Source of the DNA: Nelumbo lutea
Lineage: Eukaryota; Streptophyta; Magnoliopsida; Proteales; Nelumbonaceae
NCBI GenBank assembly: GCA_022828595.1
Contig: JAKGHH010000003.1
Span: forward strand, 20,150,934-20,214,933
DNA: 64,000 nt
Direction: 5' to 3'
Below are positions 20,618 through 32,708 of this stretch, piece by piece (the stretch's first letter is position 1; every line of letters begins with the position of its first letter). The position numbers were made by a program, and so were the translations under genes. The notes under the pieces were generated by a model. That model saw nothing but the letters and a program-made list of their open reading frames with translations, was not told the origin of the DNA and made no database searches.

Positions 20618-23600
20618 TCATAAACAGGCCCAAAACAACTCTTGCCTATTGACTCCTTGCTTTGCTAAAGCATCAGCCATATCATTTGCCGATCTTCTTG
20701 CCCAAATAAATCTCACCCCAATCTCCCTTGCTAAGAGCCTAAGCTTGAGATTTCCCTTAGCTGATGTCTGAAAATCGACGTGCCCAAGCTTATAGATTGC
20801 AGCCAGCCTATTACCAATTTGGAGTCTCCCTCCACTTCTAATTGTTGCAATCTGCAATGCTTTGTCAATCTAAGACCTTGGAGTAAAGCAAAAACTTCTA
20901 CTCTTAGGTAATCTCCCACCCCTATAGGGCCTAAATACAAGGCCAGCACTCTACCTCCCTCATCTCTGAAAACACCCCCTATTCCCAAGGGGCCCGGGTT
21001 GCCTATAGAGCTTCCATCAAAACTCAATTTAGTTTCACTCTAGAACAAGGCGGTGGGATCCAACTTTCCTGAACTGATGGGGAGAAAGATAAGGAACCAG
21101 CTATGATACTCCATCCTCTAGTTAAGTCAGTGAAAGAAGTCTTTAAAATGCTTCAAAGCTTTCAGCCAATGTATGATCCTGGTAATGATGCCTTTTACTG
21201 TCCTTGGAAAGTCCTATTATTTCTCTCCTCCCACAGACTGTAATACAGCTGCTCTTCTTGTTTTCCACATCACCCTGCCTCTCTTCTTTGGCAACTGGAA
21301 GAAGCTAGAGACGAAAAGGTTCCGTGTAGACAAAGAAGGAGTCCACCTACAACCAAAGAGAGAGTAGAACCAATCCCAAATACAAGAAATAAAAGGATAG
21401 GAAATAAATAGATGAGCCACTGTCTCTCCATTCTGCAGGCAAAGGCAACAGACATGAGGGGAAAGGCACCAGCCTTTCCTTTTTCTTTGAAGAAGATCCA
21501 AAGTATTGACCTTTTGGAGAACCACTTACTAGCAAAAAGCCCTAAGCTTTGGTGGAAAAGGAGTAGCCCACACTTGTTTTGCAGGAAAAGGGGTAGGCAC
21601 AACATCAGAACTAAGTAAGGCATTTTAAAATGAAGAACAAGAGAAAAACCCAAAGAGGACTCTAACCAAATTCTAGTATCTGGGCAAGACTGATCTAGGA
21701 AAACTGCACCCAGAAGAGAGAACAACTCATCTGCAAAGGCCACTTATGAGTCTCTCAACCCTCTCCTTAGTCTCAGATCCCATAAACACTCATTCACACG
21801 AACAGAGGTAATGACCTTCAATTTATTTAACGAAAGAGAGTATAAAACCGGGAAAATGTCCTTAAGAGGAACGTTCCCAACCCAAATGTCCTCCCAAAAC
21901 AGAATTTTGTTACTTGAGCAAGCATCATACCTTACAAAAGGTTGGAAATAAGGTAGAACTCCAACGATTGCTTTCCAAGGGGAGTGGTGAGAGGCCCCGG
22001 GGTCGACACCAACATCCCATCCATTTGCTGCCATACCATGAATGCTTACCACCACCTTATGCCACAAACTCTCCTGCTCTAAGGGAAATCTCCATAACCA
22101 TTTTCCTAACAAGGCTAGGTTCCTTAATCTAACATTACCAATGCCTAAGCCCCCATCCTCTCACCTGTGACAACTTCCCACTTCACTAGGTTATCCTTTT
22201 TTGAGTCACCCGGTTCCCAAAGAAAATCCCTCATCAACTTTTCAATTTGACTTGCTATCTTCACAAGAAGCTTGAAAGTGGACAAGAAATAAACTAGCAG
22301 GTTGGCCAAAGTAGACTTGATTAGAGTGATTCTACCCCCTAGTGAGATGTAATTTCTCTTCCATCCTACTAGTTTCTTTGTGAGTCATTCCAAAACTGGG
22401 TGCCAGAAACTCTCTAATCTAGGATTTCCCCCTAAAGGTAAACCCAAATAAACCATTGGTCAGTCATTTACCCCACAACCTAGAGATGTTGCCACAGGTA
22501 TCACCTCTTCTTCTTGTCGGTTTAATCCCGCTACACAACTCTTATTCTAATTAACTTTCAAGTTGGAAACCCTCTCGAAGTGTGTCACTAAGAGCTTCAA
22601 ATTCTCCATTTCCTCTGGTTCCCCTTCACAAAAAGAATGACATCATCTGCAAATTGTGTGTGACTATCACTTGATGTCTCCCTATACTCAAACCTTTGAT
22701 TAAATTTCTTGAGTCAGCCCTAGTTATCAACACACTCAAAACATCCGCTACCAGAGTAAAAAGGAAGGGGGACAAAGGGTCTCATTGTCTGAGACCTCTC
22801 TTAGCATGAAAGAAATCTCTAGCTACATTGTTAACTAGTATGGAATAGTGGCAAGTAGTTATACAGCCTTAATTAGTTACACCACCTCTCTCCAAAACCT
22901 CTATTTCTCAAAACATCCAGCAAGAAGTCCCAATCTACCAAGTCAGTCTTTTTTTAGGCCAAGTTTACAAATCAAGCCCTTTTCACCTTTTCTTTTCTTG
23001 TAATCCACGCACTCATTAGCAATAAGGATTTGGTCGATGATTTCTCTCCATGCTACAAAAGTCCCTTGATTCGGTGATATTAAAGATGGGAGTACTTTTT
23101 TGATCCTCAAGGTAAGAACTTTAAAAATTAACTTATACATGCTCCCAATCAAGCTAATGGGTCTAAAATCCTTAGGATGTCCCAACAATCTTGATAAAAG
23201 GCCATTGTAAAGCCATCTGGACCCGGGGCTTTTGACCTATCCATAGAGAAAAGTGTCGCTTTTATCTCCTGACTCTCAAAAGGTCTCTCCAAGGACTCCA
23301 TCTACTCTCTGTCACCCATCTGCCATTCAAAATCAACTAGAGGCTCTCTCTCAAATTACTAGGGTTGTCAAAGATGGATTTAAAATGCTCAACTAGGGCT
23401 CTTGCAATATCCTCTTCACCAGTCAACACTTCTCCATTCCAATCCAAACCTCCTATCGTATTCTTCCTTTTCCTTCCACTTGCCAAGTGATGAAAAAATC
23501 TTGTATTACCACCCCCTTCTTTCAGCCATTTGCACCTTGATTTTTGTCTCCAGCTTGTTTCATCTCTTCTAAGGATTTCCTCTAATTCAACTTTTAACCT

Positions 23601-24575
23601 CCATCTCTCCTCCCTCTCTACTACCCTCATACTCCACAAGCTTCCACTAGGTCTAAATCTTGAATCCTTTTAATGATGGTCTCTTTTTTCGTCAACTCTA
23701 CCGAATTCCTCTTTAATCTAATCTTTAATCCTAACTTTCAGCTTTTGTAGCTTCTCATAGAATCTGTAACCTTTCCATCTAAAAGCTACTTGGTCCTCAT
23801 CCCACCAATCTTTTAGTTTCCTTCTAAATTCCAGGTGGAAAGCCACATATTTTCAAATCTAAACAAGCACGGACCTCCCAATCTTTCTTATGACAATCTA
23901 ATTGGGCAATGATCCAGCATAGTTCTAGGTGGAGCTCTTACAGCCATCCCTTTCCAAAATTCCTCCTAATCTAAAGAGAGAAGGAATCTATCCAACTTAC
24001 AGCAGAGGAGCTCTTCTAGAAAGTTAGACCAAGTGAAATTAGCTTGTAGCATTGGCAGCTCTCTTAACTCAAAGGAATCCACAAAGTGGGTGAACTTCCT
24101 CATGCTTGAGGTGATCCTATGGTTGGGGTTGTTTGTTAATCACATTAAAATCACCACCCAAAATTCACGGACTGTCCCACAGTCCCCTTCTAGCTACAAG
24201 CTCCTGCCAAAGCTCCTCCCTTTCCCTGTACGAATTTGGACCATGAACATTTGTTAGTGCCCATTCCAACCCATCCTTTCTCCTCCTAAATTTTGTTGTA
24301 ACCGTGAAGCTACCAATTAATTCTTCGAAACAATCCAACTCTTCATTTTTCCAGATTGTCAAAATCCCCCCAGAGGCACCCCAAGATTGTGCAAAAGTCC
24401 AGCTTAGTCCTCTAGAAGCCCAAACACTCCTCACCCATCTCCTATCTACTTTGGAAAGCTTCGGTTCTTAAATTAGCACAATGGTTGGTCTCTCTTTTCT
24501 AAGTAATTCCTTAATCACTCTTCTTTTCCTTGAACTCCCCAAACCTCTTACCTTCCAACTAACTATCTTCATCAT
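20618..24575 (-). pseudogene. LINE D ORF2 (EN-RT-RNase H), decayed
   Basis: The start is placed at the tandem ATGs at 24575/24572 because the product opens with MKIVSWKVRGLG, the canonical L1 endonuclease beginning, 40 nt after the ORF1 stop. Downstream are SWTFAQSWGASGGILTIWK, VHGPNSYREREELWQEL (EN), linker and RT pieces (HPKDFRPISLIGSMYKL at about 23170), zinc ribbon (CCLCLQNGETVAHLF) and RNase H (FDGSSIGNPGPLGIGGVF, EGDSKLVIGWL, ANDMADALAKQGVNRQELFW) with stop at 20618. About 1,318 codons long, matching L1 ORF2. Numerous frameshifts and stops make it inactive. Confidence 0.88.
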
Positions 24576-24687
24576 GAAATCAGACCTTCAAACAACCCCT
24601 ACCTAAGACTCCCACCTAATCCAACTTCCTTCTGGTGCCACCTTTATCATAGTCCACTCCACACCTAAGCTTCTCCACCTTACTCAG

Positions 24688-27547
24688 TGTGAGCATCGGA
24701 AAAACGGCTCACTTGCCACATGGGCTGGATTTGGAGTCGCCACCCATCAGTTTAAGAAAGGGAGGTGATGGGGCCACCAGGAATCGTATCAAAATCATTT
24801 AGGTTCATTAGTGACTCCAATGGCCCAAGGCACCGGCTAACCAGTCCGAGTAAGACTCGGATGGGAAAGGGAAGGGGTTAGGCACCCCTCTCCCAAGTTC
24901 GAATAGGTGGGGCCCATATGGAATTCCCAAACAAGCATAAACACAAAATGACCAATTCTTTAAACAAAAAGATAATAAAAAAAAAGCAAATCACATGAAC
25001 AAACCAACGCAAAAGAGAGACCTCCCTATTTTTACTTTTATATTTTCCCATTTGTTTATTTTTGCTTCTTTTATTATTACATTTTGTTTTTATCTTTCAT
25101 TATTTATATTATTTTTTTATTATATATTTCTGATTTCTACATTTTTTTACTATTCTTGTTATTATTTTTTTAGCTATTTTCGTTTAAAAACCCTATTTGC
25201 ATGTTTATGCACCAATTATTCAACTAACCTATTCTTTCCCTTTGATTCTCCCCACCTGTCTAACCATTTTCTAATTACTAAGCTAGTCACTATAGTCCAC
25301 AGATTAAACCCATTATCACAAATTCTTTTATTGTTATACCTTTTCTCAACACTTCTTTTTATTTTCTTCTTACATGATCATTTATTGTTTACTATTATTA
25401 TTTATTTATATATTTATTTTCAGAATGTTCTCCTTTTTCTAGTTTAGTCTACCGCCAGAAGGGATTACTTCAATCCTTCTATATCTTCTTGGTGACTACT
25501 CCTCTCTCCCTCTTTTGCTAGTTTGCATCTGAATAGATTACCTCAACTTTCACCGAGCCTTCTTGTTAGCTGTTCTTTTCCTGCTTCACTTCTCATAACA
25601 TCCTCATAAATGAAGTCTACATAGCAATGCAGGGTTTAACAGCGACGGGCTGAATAAATCTGATTAATAAAATGATGAGAAAACAAATCCGCATACACAA
25701 AGCACTTGAAACAAATGATTCAAGAGAATTCAAAACCCGAATCAGCATGCAATAGCTGAACTGAAGATGGCTACAACTGGGTATAACAAACATCAACCAT
25801 TAATCCGAGAATGAGATATTGCCTATTAATATTAGAAGGAAACCTATCCATTTGCTATACCAGTAAAATCAGAAGAGTGACTGACTTACTTACAAAACTT
25901 CTCAACCAATGCGTTCTGATTGAGATTTTGGCCTTGACGCGATCGATGCCGCAGGGAAAGGAGGAGCTCTTTATATCTGGCTGTTAATCTTCAGACAACA
26001 TCACAATGAGAGACTTGTAATGCTGATACAACGATCTTACTAGACCGACGACGATGACAGAGGAGCAGGGTAAATCTCGACTAAGGTGAATCAAATCAGA
26101 AAATGGGAGGGGGTTGTCGCTGTTAACTCCCACTGCTGCCGCTGGTCCCGATCGTATTTCGGCCTGGGTTCACTGCTTGCCACCGCCGCCTCCTACAGAT
26201 AAAAGCCGATCGAAGTGGTGTTGCCAGTCTGCCGTCGCTGTGCTTCGTCTCGAACACGGGAGTGTTCCAGATCTCGGCAGTGACGAAACAGAGAACGGAA
26301 AAAGAAGAAAAGGGAAGCGAAGACGAGAGAGGGAGAGAGAGGGAGAGAGGGAGAGGATGAGAGGCTAGAGGTGGAGGTCTGAAATAGGAGAGAATCCACC
26401 GCTGCTTCAACAACAGTACAGTTTCGTAGGGTGTAGTTGCAGTTTCGTACATTTTGGGAAACTCGGGGATATTTGTGTAATTCTGGGAAATTTGGGTCAA
26501 ACCGGGACTAGGAGGGTCAAACTGGGTCTTCTTGTTGGGGATTTTTGGGTCAAAAGTGAAGGATATTGCAAGTGTGGACTAACTAGATTGGTCAACATAT
26601 AATCTATTTGGATGTAGGGGTAAGTGAGGGTATTTTTTATTGAAATTTGGCAGAGTTGGGTTTTGGAACAACCTGAGTTGATAGGGTTGGATTGGCCCAA
26701 TTGAGCCCAAATTGGGCAGATCAGGTAAGGCCTCAAGTCGGTCAATTTAGAGTCTTGAAACGAAATTTGTGTGTGATCAAGGGGCAAATAATGTCTGTTT
26801 TTTATGAAAATTCACAATGTAGGGTTTTTGAGTAGTTTGAGTGATTGGTGAGGTTAGATTGAGCCAAGTAGGCCTCGATCGGGCAAACTTGGAATTTGGT
26901 TGATTTGGGACTTCTATATAGAATCTAGGTGTGATGGACGGGTATACAAAGGTGCTTTGGGCTGAAATTTCACAAATGGGTATTTGGGGGTGTCTGGGAT
27001 CTGATGGTGATATCTGATCAGTCCTATAAGGTAAAGATCGTATGAATTTAGATCAATGGGATGTTTCGAAACGGAATCTTGGTTTGATATAAGGGCAAGT
27101 GGGAGAATCTGGGGGTGAAACTTTATGGGGAGGTGTTTTGATGTATCTGGAGTCTAAAGGTGTGGTCTGATCGGTTTATATGTGTCAAGATCAAGGTCAT
27201 ATGGGTTCTAAGTGTTTATGCTAACGAGAGAGGTTGAAATGGAATTTTGTTTGATGAGGAGGTAAACCAAGGGGGTTTTGTGTTAACATTTTATGGGTAG
27301 ATGCATGTTTTGGGAGGTCCTAGGTCTAGTGGTTGTGTCTGATCTAATGGTTGAGTTGTAAATGGGGGTCAATCGGGGCTATCAGATAGGTATCAAGCAA
27401 GTTTAATGGTGGATTTGAGGGCTTTGTGGCTGAAAATTAGGTTTTCTGGATTTTTGTGTGTTTCGAAGATATCGAAAGGATTTGATAATGTGTTTAGGGC
27501 AAACTCAAAGTTAAGGCAATACACGAAGCAGAAATCGGGTGTTGACA
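24688..27547. mobile_element. Large solo LTR inside LINE D ORF1
   Basis: The 2,860-bp block starts TGTGAGCATCGG and ends GGGTGTTGACA, with the TG...CA ends of LTRs. Flanks are ctcag (24683-24687) and ctcaa (27548-27552), a 5-bp duplication with one change. No second copy, PBS or polyprotein is present, so it is a solo LTR left by recombination. The left 250 bp are GC-rich (gtcgccacccatc, ggcacccctctcccaag). Then come pyrimidine-rich DNA, a GA-rich stretch (26290-26365) and a tandem repeat region. Length suggests a large Ty3/gypsy family, but the family is not proven. Confidence 0.78.
26600..27440. repeat. Degenerate ~160-bp tandem repeats in the solo LTR
   Basis: A similar segment of the type gaatNtNggtgtgatNNNgggcaa recurs near 26600, 26762, 26921, 27073 and 27241, spaced about 152-168 bp. 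Each is followed by a gggtgtttNNgNNtctg-like and tctgatc-like stretch. At least five diverged units are present. Confidence 0.6.
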
Positions 27548-29314
27548 CTCAACTTCTTTCTCCTCTTTGATATACCTTTTTACTTTCCTCTTGACCGGTG
27601 GCTTACTCTATTTTTTGACTCTTCTTCTGCCCCCCCCCCCTCCTCCCCTTTTGTTTTTTTAGCCGTTGTATCTTTCTCGTTGCACTCCTTACCTTTCCCT
27701 CTAGCTGTAAGATTTGAAGTGTTAACCTCCTCTTCCTTTTCCATGTTATTGCCTAATTCCTCCTCTACCAGAATATGAAAGGTTTGCATTACTAAGGCCC
27801 AAATCCTTTCTCCTTCCTCCATTGCAAACTTCTACACCTCCCACCTCCCCTAAAACCTCTGTTATTTCCAACTCACTGGCGCAGGCAGCATCTAGAATGG
27901 ACATGGCGTCACTTGTAGGCTGGACAAAATCAACAACAGGGGAAGGGGAGGGATTAATACAATGAACTTTATCAAAAACAGGGGATTGACTCAACATAAC
28001 AGAAGTTCCAACATCCGATATCTTTCCAGACCCAAAGGATTTGTAAGGGAAAAGGGCTTTTTTGTTATGGGTGCTCTCCTCCAGGTCGTCTTGTGACACA
28101 CCAAAAGGGGGACAAGGAGAGACTGTTTCTTTGCCTTTCGAATTGGGAGAAGATAAGCTTGGACTACAAATTCCATAGCTTGGCTCTAAACTCAGAACAG
28201 GTTATCCTTCACCTTGAATTGAAAGATTTACCTTACCTGTAGGGCGACCCTCTGACAACTTGCTCCTACCATGATCCAAAGAAAGTGCTACTTTTATCGG
28301 TGATACATCTTTAAAGAGAACTTGTGTACCAAAGTCTGCCTCTACCAATGATGGCTTCGGAACACTCTTTACGCTGCCTAGGCTGGACTCTTCAAATGAA
28401 ACCACATCTTCAGACTATAGTGGTTAAACTACCCAATCCGAATCAAAAAGTTCATCATCTACCTTACAGTGGTTAAACTCTGGGTTGATGCTTTTGGGAG
28501 TTGTGGAGTATGAGACCAATCTCAGTCTCCAATCAAAAATTTCCGTCATCGACTGTTTTGCAGTTGGCTTCTTCAAGATCTGGCTCAAGCTAGACGATGA
28601 TAGACCTAGATTGTGGTTTATCATCTTACCCCTGCCCCTGTCACATGACCACTTAAGGGCGCACATGACCCCTCTCTTATAACCGGCCCATCTTGTAAAA
28701 CTGATCTCCCCGCTTTTGAATTTTTCTTACAATTAGGCCCACTCACTGGGCCCTTTAAGTTATTTGATTCGTTAGAGGCCGGCCCAACTTGGTTTAAAGC
28801 ATTCCCCCTCTTAGGCCCATTTTCTAAAGTAGGCCCATCTAAGAGTTGATTCGCAGGGCCTTGCCACGTGTTGATCCCAATTCAAACCTCAAAAGTTTGA
28901 AAGGTTCAACCAATGGCCCAATGTTGGTCAAATAAGTTTGAACAGCTGGTTGTGCATTTACTCCATCTGTCAGGGCTTGGGCATAGGTCATGCTCCCTCA
29001 TTTTTGTTGCATTGCACGTAACATTTTCCCTAGCTAGGATGCGATTTATAGGGGGCAGAGGGCTACTAGTAGGGGGACTGGAATTCAGAATTCTGCATCT
29101 GTGTTTTTTTACTTATTTTTCAGACCTTAAGTCTCTACCAATTTGAAATTGGTTAATCGATGATCGCCACCTAGATAATCTTCCTCTACCTTCTCTTCCT
29201 CCTCCCTTATGGACTCTCTCCACAAAGCTAGCTTCTAAGATGAAAACACCATCAAGTCGGGTCTTACATAACGAAGCAATGGACTCAAACACCTCTTTTT
29301 TACATAGGTGGAAA

Positions 29315-31574
29315 TAGATGTGTAAATCAGGTTGGGCAGCCTGCCACAATTTTGGACCGGCCCGGTACGAAGGCTAATGGGTCGTGCCAAGCCCAGCATG
29401 GAGGTCCATGTCGTGCTGGGCCGGGGATTCGAGGCCCTTGGGCCTGTACGACAGCACGTGCCAATGTTGCCCGCGGCCCGCGTGTTGGCACGGCTTGCCA
29501 GGCCCATAACAGGCTGCGCTCGGCCCGCCCGAGAATATAGTCATTAGGAGTCTTAGGACTTGGGTGGTTCCCCCCCTCCCCCAAAAGGGGCCCAATGGCT
29601 AGTTTCAGCTTTTTGGGGGGCATTTTATAGAAATACATCTCTAATAGCTATAAATAGCCATATTAGGGGGGTATTTGTGTATTTTGCTTATGGGGGGGTT
29701 AAAAAATGATATAAATACCCCCAACAGCTATATAACAACTAGTTTAGGGGGAATTTTGAGTAAAGTTATAACTAACATTACAATAACCAAAATACCCCTC
29801 CTATTGGGCATTTTGGGTAAATGAATTATGTTAAATTCCTATAAATAGCCCTATCCTCCACCATTCTCATCACACAAATTCAACAATTCTCCTATTAAGT
29901 TATTCTCTTAATCTCTTCAAGTCTTTCCTCTCTCAGTCTCTCAGACTCTCAGTCTCTTTTGGACTCTCATACATTCTCTGCCATCTAAGTGAAATTTGAT
30001 AGTCTCATAGTTTGGTTGGCTGATTGTCTAATTCTCCAAGTTAGCAATTTGGGAGGCTTTGAGTCTTGGACATTATCACGTTGAAAGGCTTTAATCGTTG
30101 AAATCAAGTTGGGATTTTGAACCGACAATTCGGGATTCTGGGGTAAGTCCAATTAAATTAATTTTATTTCTTTTAGAATTTGAAAAAAATGGTCAGCTCT
30201 TCCCAAAACCCCAAGTTTAGTAGCCTGATTTGGAGAATATTAAAAATAGATGATGTTCAGGGGAAGGGGAAAAGAGTTGTTTGCCAAAAATGTAGAAAAT
30301 ACTTTAGCTATTGTAGCAATGGTGGTATTGGTCATTTGACAGGACATTTTCTCACACATGAGAAGGAAGAAGAAATAACCCACAATTTAAATGATTTTTT
30401 TAAATAATGGAAAATAAATTTTAAAAATATTGGGAGAAGTTAGAGTCTCGGAGAACATTTCTCGCCACCAATCCCGCCATGGCACGTGATCTGTGATCTA
30501 CTAACCCCTCCGGTGTCTACAGGCTATAGTTTCATTGGAGTCTTGTTTAGTTGTTTTAGTGCAGGTACCACACTACGACACTACAACTGTACCAGCCTAC
30601 TAGGGTTGGCTAGATGCAATTATGAATCATGATGCAGAATATAGATTACAACTTTATAACTACACGACAAATGAGGGCATGATACTATAGTACTACATAC
30701 ACTGTATATTTGGTTTTTCACCTAAAAAAGATGATGAAAGTGTGTGTGAATGCTTTCATCGTAATGTATATGCAAATTTTGTTTAAGTTGTAAATTTTAA
30801 CAAATAACCCACAATTTTTAATTTTGTCAAATTATTATAAATTTTGTTTTAACTTTATTTAATTTATTTACCATTAATGTAATTTTGTATTTTTAATTTG
30901 TAACTATATAGTCTATAATTCTATATTGTATTTTTTTATATTTTATTAATTTATTCCATTTTCATATTTCATTCATCCAACTATCCAAGTATGAAGCTTA
31001 TGAAGTATCCAACCATTGTATATTTCATAATTTCAATATTTGTATAATTGTATGCTTTGTAATTTGTATCATTATTCATTCAAATTTAAATGAAATGAAA
31101 ATTTTAAATTCCTATTTGAATTGATTTATACTTTTATTTATTTATTCTTTGGGTTATTGGGTAATCATAAATTTGTTATTAATTTATTATTCGTATCTTG
31201 TCCTAATTCTTGAATCCTGGTCCAGTGATCCTAAATCCCTGATATGACATTTGATTTGACAATAATCCATTCAGTGAGTCTATCCCGGTTCGGCCCAAGC
31301 CCATGGCCCGGCATGGCCTGCAACCCGGTCCGGCCCAAGCCTATGGCCCAGCCCGACACGGCCTGCAACCCGGCTCGGCCCAGGCCTGCGTGCCGACATG
31401 GCACGGCATAGGCCCCTTGGGCCTAGACCGTGTCGGGCCAACCCCCAAAATTTCCACCAGGGAGGACGGCACAGCCCGTGGCGGCCCGCGGGCTAGCACG
31501 GCATGGCCCACCTTTAGGGTGGGCTGCCATCGGCTATGTCATGCCGGCCCGACACTGCCCACTTTACACCTCTA
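29315..31574 (+). mobile_element. hAT element, internally deleted, exact 8-bp TSD
   Basis: The 2,260-bp element is bounded by an exact 8-bp duplication, ggtggaaa (29307-29314 and 31575-31582). TIRs are tagatgtgtaaat at the left and tagaggtgtaaag (reverse complement) at the right. Both ends have GC-rich subterminal blocks built on cggcccggcacggcc-like motifs (29340-29540 and 31280-31550), where hAT transposases usually bind. The only coding remnant is a BED zinc finger. The transposase core and dimerisation domain are missing, and the interior after 30410 is AT-rich and non-coding. Confidence 0.94.
30189..30407 (+). pseudogene. hAT transposase remnant: BED zinc finger only
   Basis: A 72-codon frame from ATG 30189 encodes SLIWRILKIDD followed by CQKCRKYFSYCSNGGIGHL and TGHFLTH. 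This is the DNA-binding BED finger (paired Cys then His ligands) at the N-terminus of hAT transposases, reaching TAA at 30405-30407. Normal hAT transposases have about 600-700 residues, so more than 85% is missing. It cannot transpose by itself. A binding-only peptide that competes for element ends is conceivable but unproven. Confidence 0.82.
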
Positions 31575-32190
31575 GGTGGAAAGGCAGTCCAACTATAAGA
31601 CGTTTGAGTTTGAGCTAGGGGACCATTTCATAATTGTGATTGCTTCCTCTACTAACTAGAAGTTCAATGCACTTACTTCCACTCATCCTCCAACAAGTCT
31701 ATCAAAGCTTCTTTGCAGTCTTCAAAATGAGTAATTAAGACAAGACCCTTCAGTCTCAATACTTTGATTAGGTATTCTGCTATTCTTCTCCAATCCACTT
31801 TTTCTTATTCACAACAATTACTAATTGGTTTTCCCATTCATCATTCTCTATTATGCGGGTTAGCTTCTCAATACATGGGTCATTCACTACCAAGTTGACC
31901 CCATTTCTTACTTAGAAGTATAGCTTTCTACTTCTTCTATAGAAATCTCTGGAGACTTTTCTTCCTTATGCACTTTCAAAAACTCCTACAAGATGCTTCT
32001 AATCTCCCTTCATATTACTTACACCTTTTTTTTTACCTTTCGGCAAGCAGACTAATTGATTATTGATTTCACCGAACACTTCCAATACAACCAGAAATCT
32101 GCCTTTGGCATTACTTCTTCTCTCTGCTATGCATCTCCTCTTATGCCCTTCAAGAATCGTCTCCATGTGGATTGCTATTTGAACTCCATT

Positions 32191-32215
32191 CTCTCTCTCT
32201 CTCTCTCTCTCTCTC
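32191..32215. repeat. (CT)n microsatellite in LINE D 5' UTR
   Basis: Twelve consecutive ct units, i.e. (GA)n on the LINE D sense strand, just upstream of ORF1. Confidence 0.95.
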
Positions 32216-32344
32216 AAGTGATAAAGCAATTGTCTGCTTACAAATGATAGTAAATAAATGAAACCCATTCCTTGAATAGTATTAAAAGTTGTCAAGTTCC
32301 TTTTTGAAAGTTGGAAAGCAGGAGGTATGACCAAAAAAGGATAG

Positions 32345-32641
32345 ATTCTATGGTGAACTACTCCCTTGGCTGTAATGTGGGATATTTGGATTGAGAGGAA
32401 TAGGAGGATATTTGACCAAAAGCAAAATCAAGATGAGATGTTGATCAATCAAATCATTGGTAGCCTTAGAAGATGATGAGTATTGAGCTGCACTTCAAGG
32501 GTGATCTCTTGTCTTCTTCTTTTTTGGGGAGATCTTGCTGGTCTTCATATGTACATAATCTTTTTATACAGTGAACTAACATACTTGTATATTTCTTTTT
32601 TAATACATCAATACAATTTTACCTTAACTTAAAAAAAAAAA
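32345..32641 (+). mobile_element. 5'-truncated LINE 3' end with poly(A)
   Basis: The plus strand encodes PLAVMWDIWIERNRRIFDQK, the conserved end of the LINE RT connection/zinc-ribbon region (W.IW.ERN.RIF), then stops. A 3' UTR follows and an 11-A tail at 32631-32641. Its 5' end abuts the 5' end of LINE C. Opposite orientation to LINE C and D. Confidence 0.7.
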
Positions 32642-32708
32642 CAGTTGTTATGTAAAAATGCTCAAGTCTTTTAGCTTTGAAGAATACAACAATTAGATAC
32701 TTTTGCAT

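Larger units (their letters stand above)
24616..32168 (-). pseudogene. LINE D ORF1, split by a solo LTR and a hAT element
   Basis: ORF1 runs from about 32168 (METILEGHKRRCIAERRS) to the stop at 24616. It contains the RNA-binding GLPFHLW-type motif, Pro/Gly-rich KGPVSGP-like stretches (28700-28850), acidic segments (27750-28400) and a basic Lys/Arg tail (VEKLRCGVDYDKGGTRRKLD). The hAT insertion falls exactly inside the PFHL motif: ignoring the element and one TSD, both sides are in phase (LPFHLCKKEVFESI). The LTR insertion lies 50-70 codons before the stop. Several in-frame stops are present. Confidence 0.77.
20516..32280 (-). mobile_element. LINE D: full-length L1-type LINE with exact 15-bp TSD
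   Basis: An exact 15-bp direct repeat, attaaaagttgtcaa, lies at 20501-20515 and 32281-32295. The element reads on the minus strand from a (GA)n-bearing 5' UTR at 32280, through ORF1 and ORF2, to a short poly(A) (T run 20517-20523). It is interrupted by a solo LTR (24688-27547) and a hAT element (29315-31574). Without these and their TSDs the length is about 6.63 kb, as expected for a complete plant L1. It inserted in the endonuclease region of LINE C. ORFs have several disabling changes. Confidence 0.94.
16819..32340 (-). mobile_element. LINE C: 5'-truncated L1-type LINE, host of LINE D
   Basis: The 3' end is a poly(T) run at 16818-16827 followed by attaattcagaa-type UTR. Minus-strand ORF2 covers RNase H, connection, RT and most of the endonuclease up to 20500. 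There LINE D interrupts it. Beyond LINE D, 32296-32340 resumes the endonuclease frame: joined across one TSD copy it reads LTTFNESYTWF, the 'SYTW' endonuclease motif. The element is 5'-truncated near 32340, at or near the start of another LINE. Own length is about 3.7 kb. Confidence 0.9.

Noticed and set aside
24995..25447. 150-codon frame very rich in Phe, Leu, Ile and Tyr, resembling a membrane protein
   Set aside because: It lies in T-rich low-complexity DNA inside the solo LTR. The hydrophobicity follows from base composition, and no family motif is seen.
25920..26400. Possible gene with Pro-rich and Arg/Glu-rich segments (26114-26368)
   Set aside because: It is inside the solo LTR. The Arg/Glu part is a GA-rich simple repeat.
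29327..29638. Several overlapping GC-rich frames on both strands with Arg, Gly, Pro and Ala
   Set aside because: They are shadows of the GC-rich subterminal block of the hAT element. The same occurs at 31303-31618.
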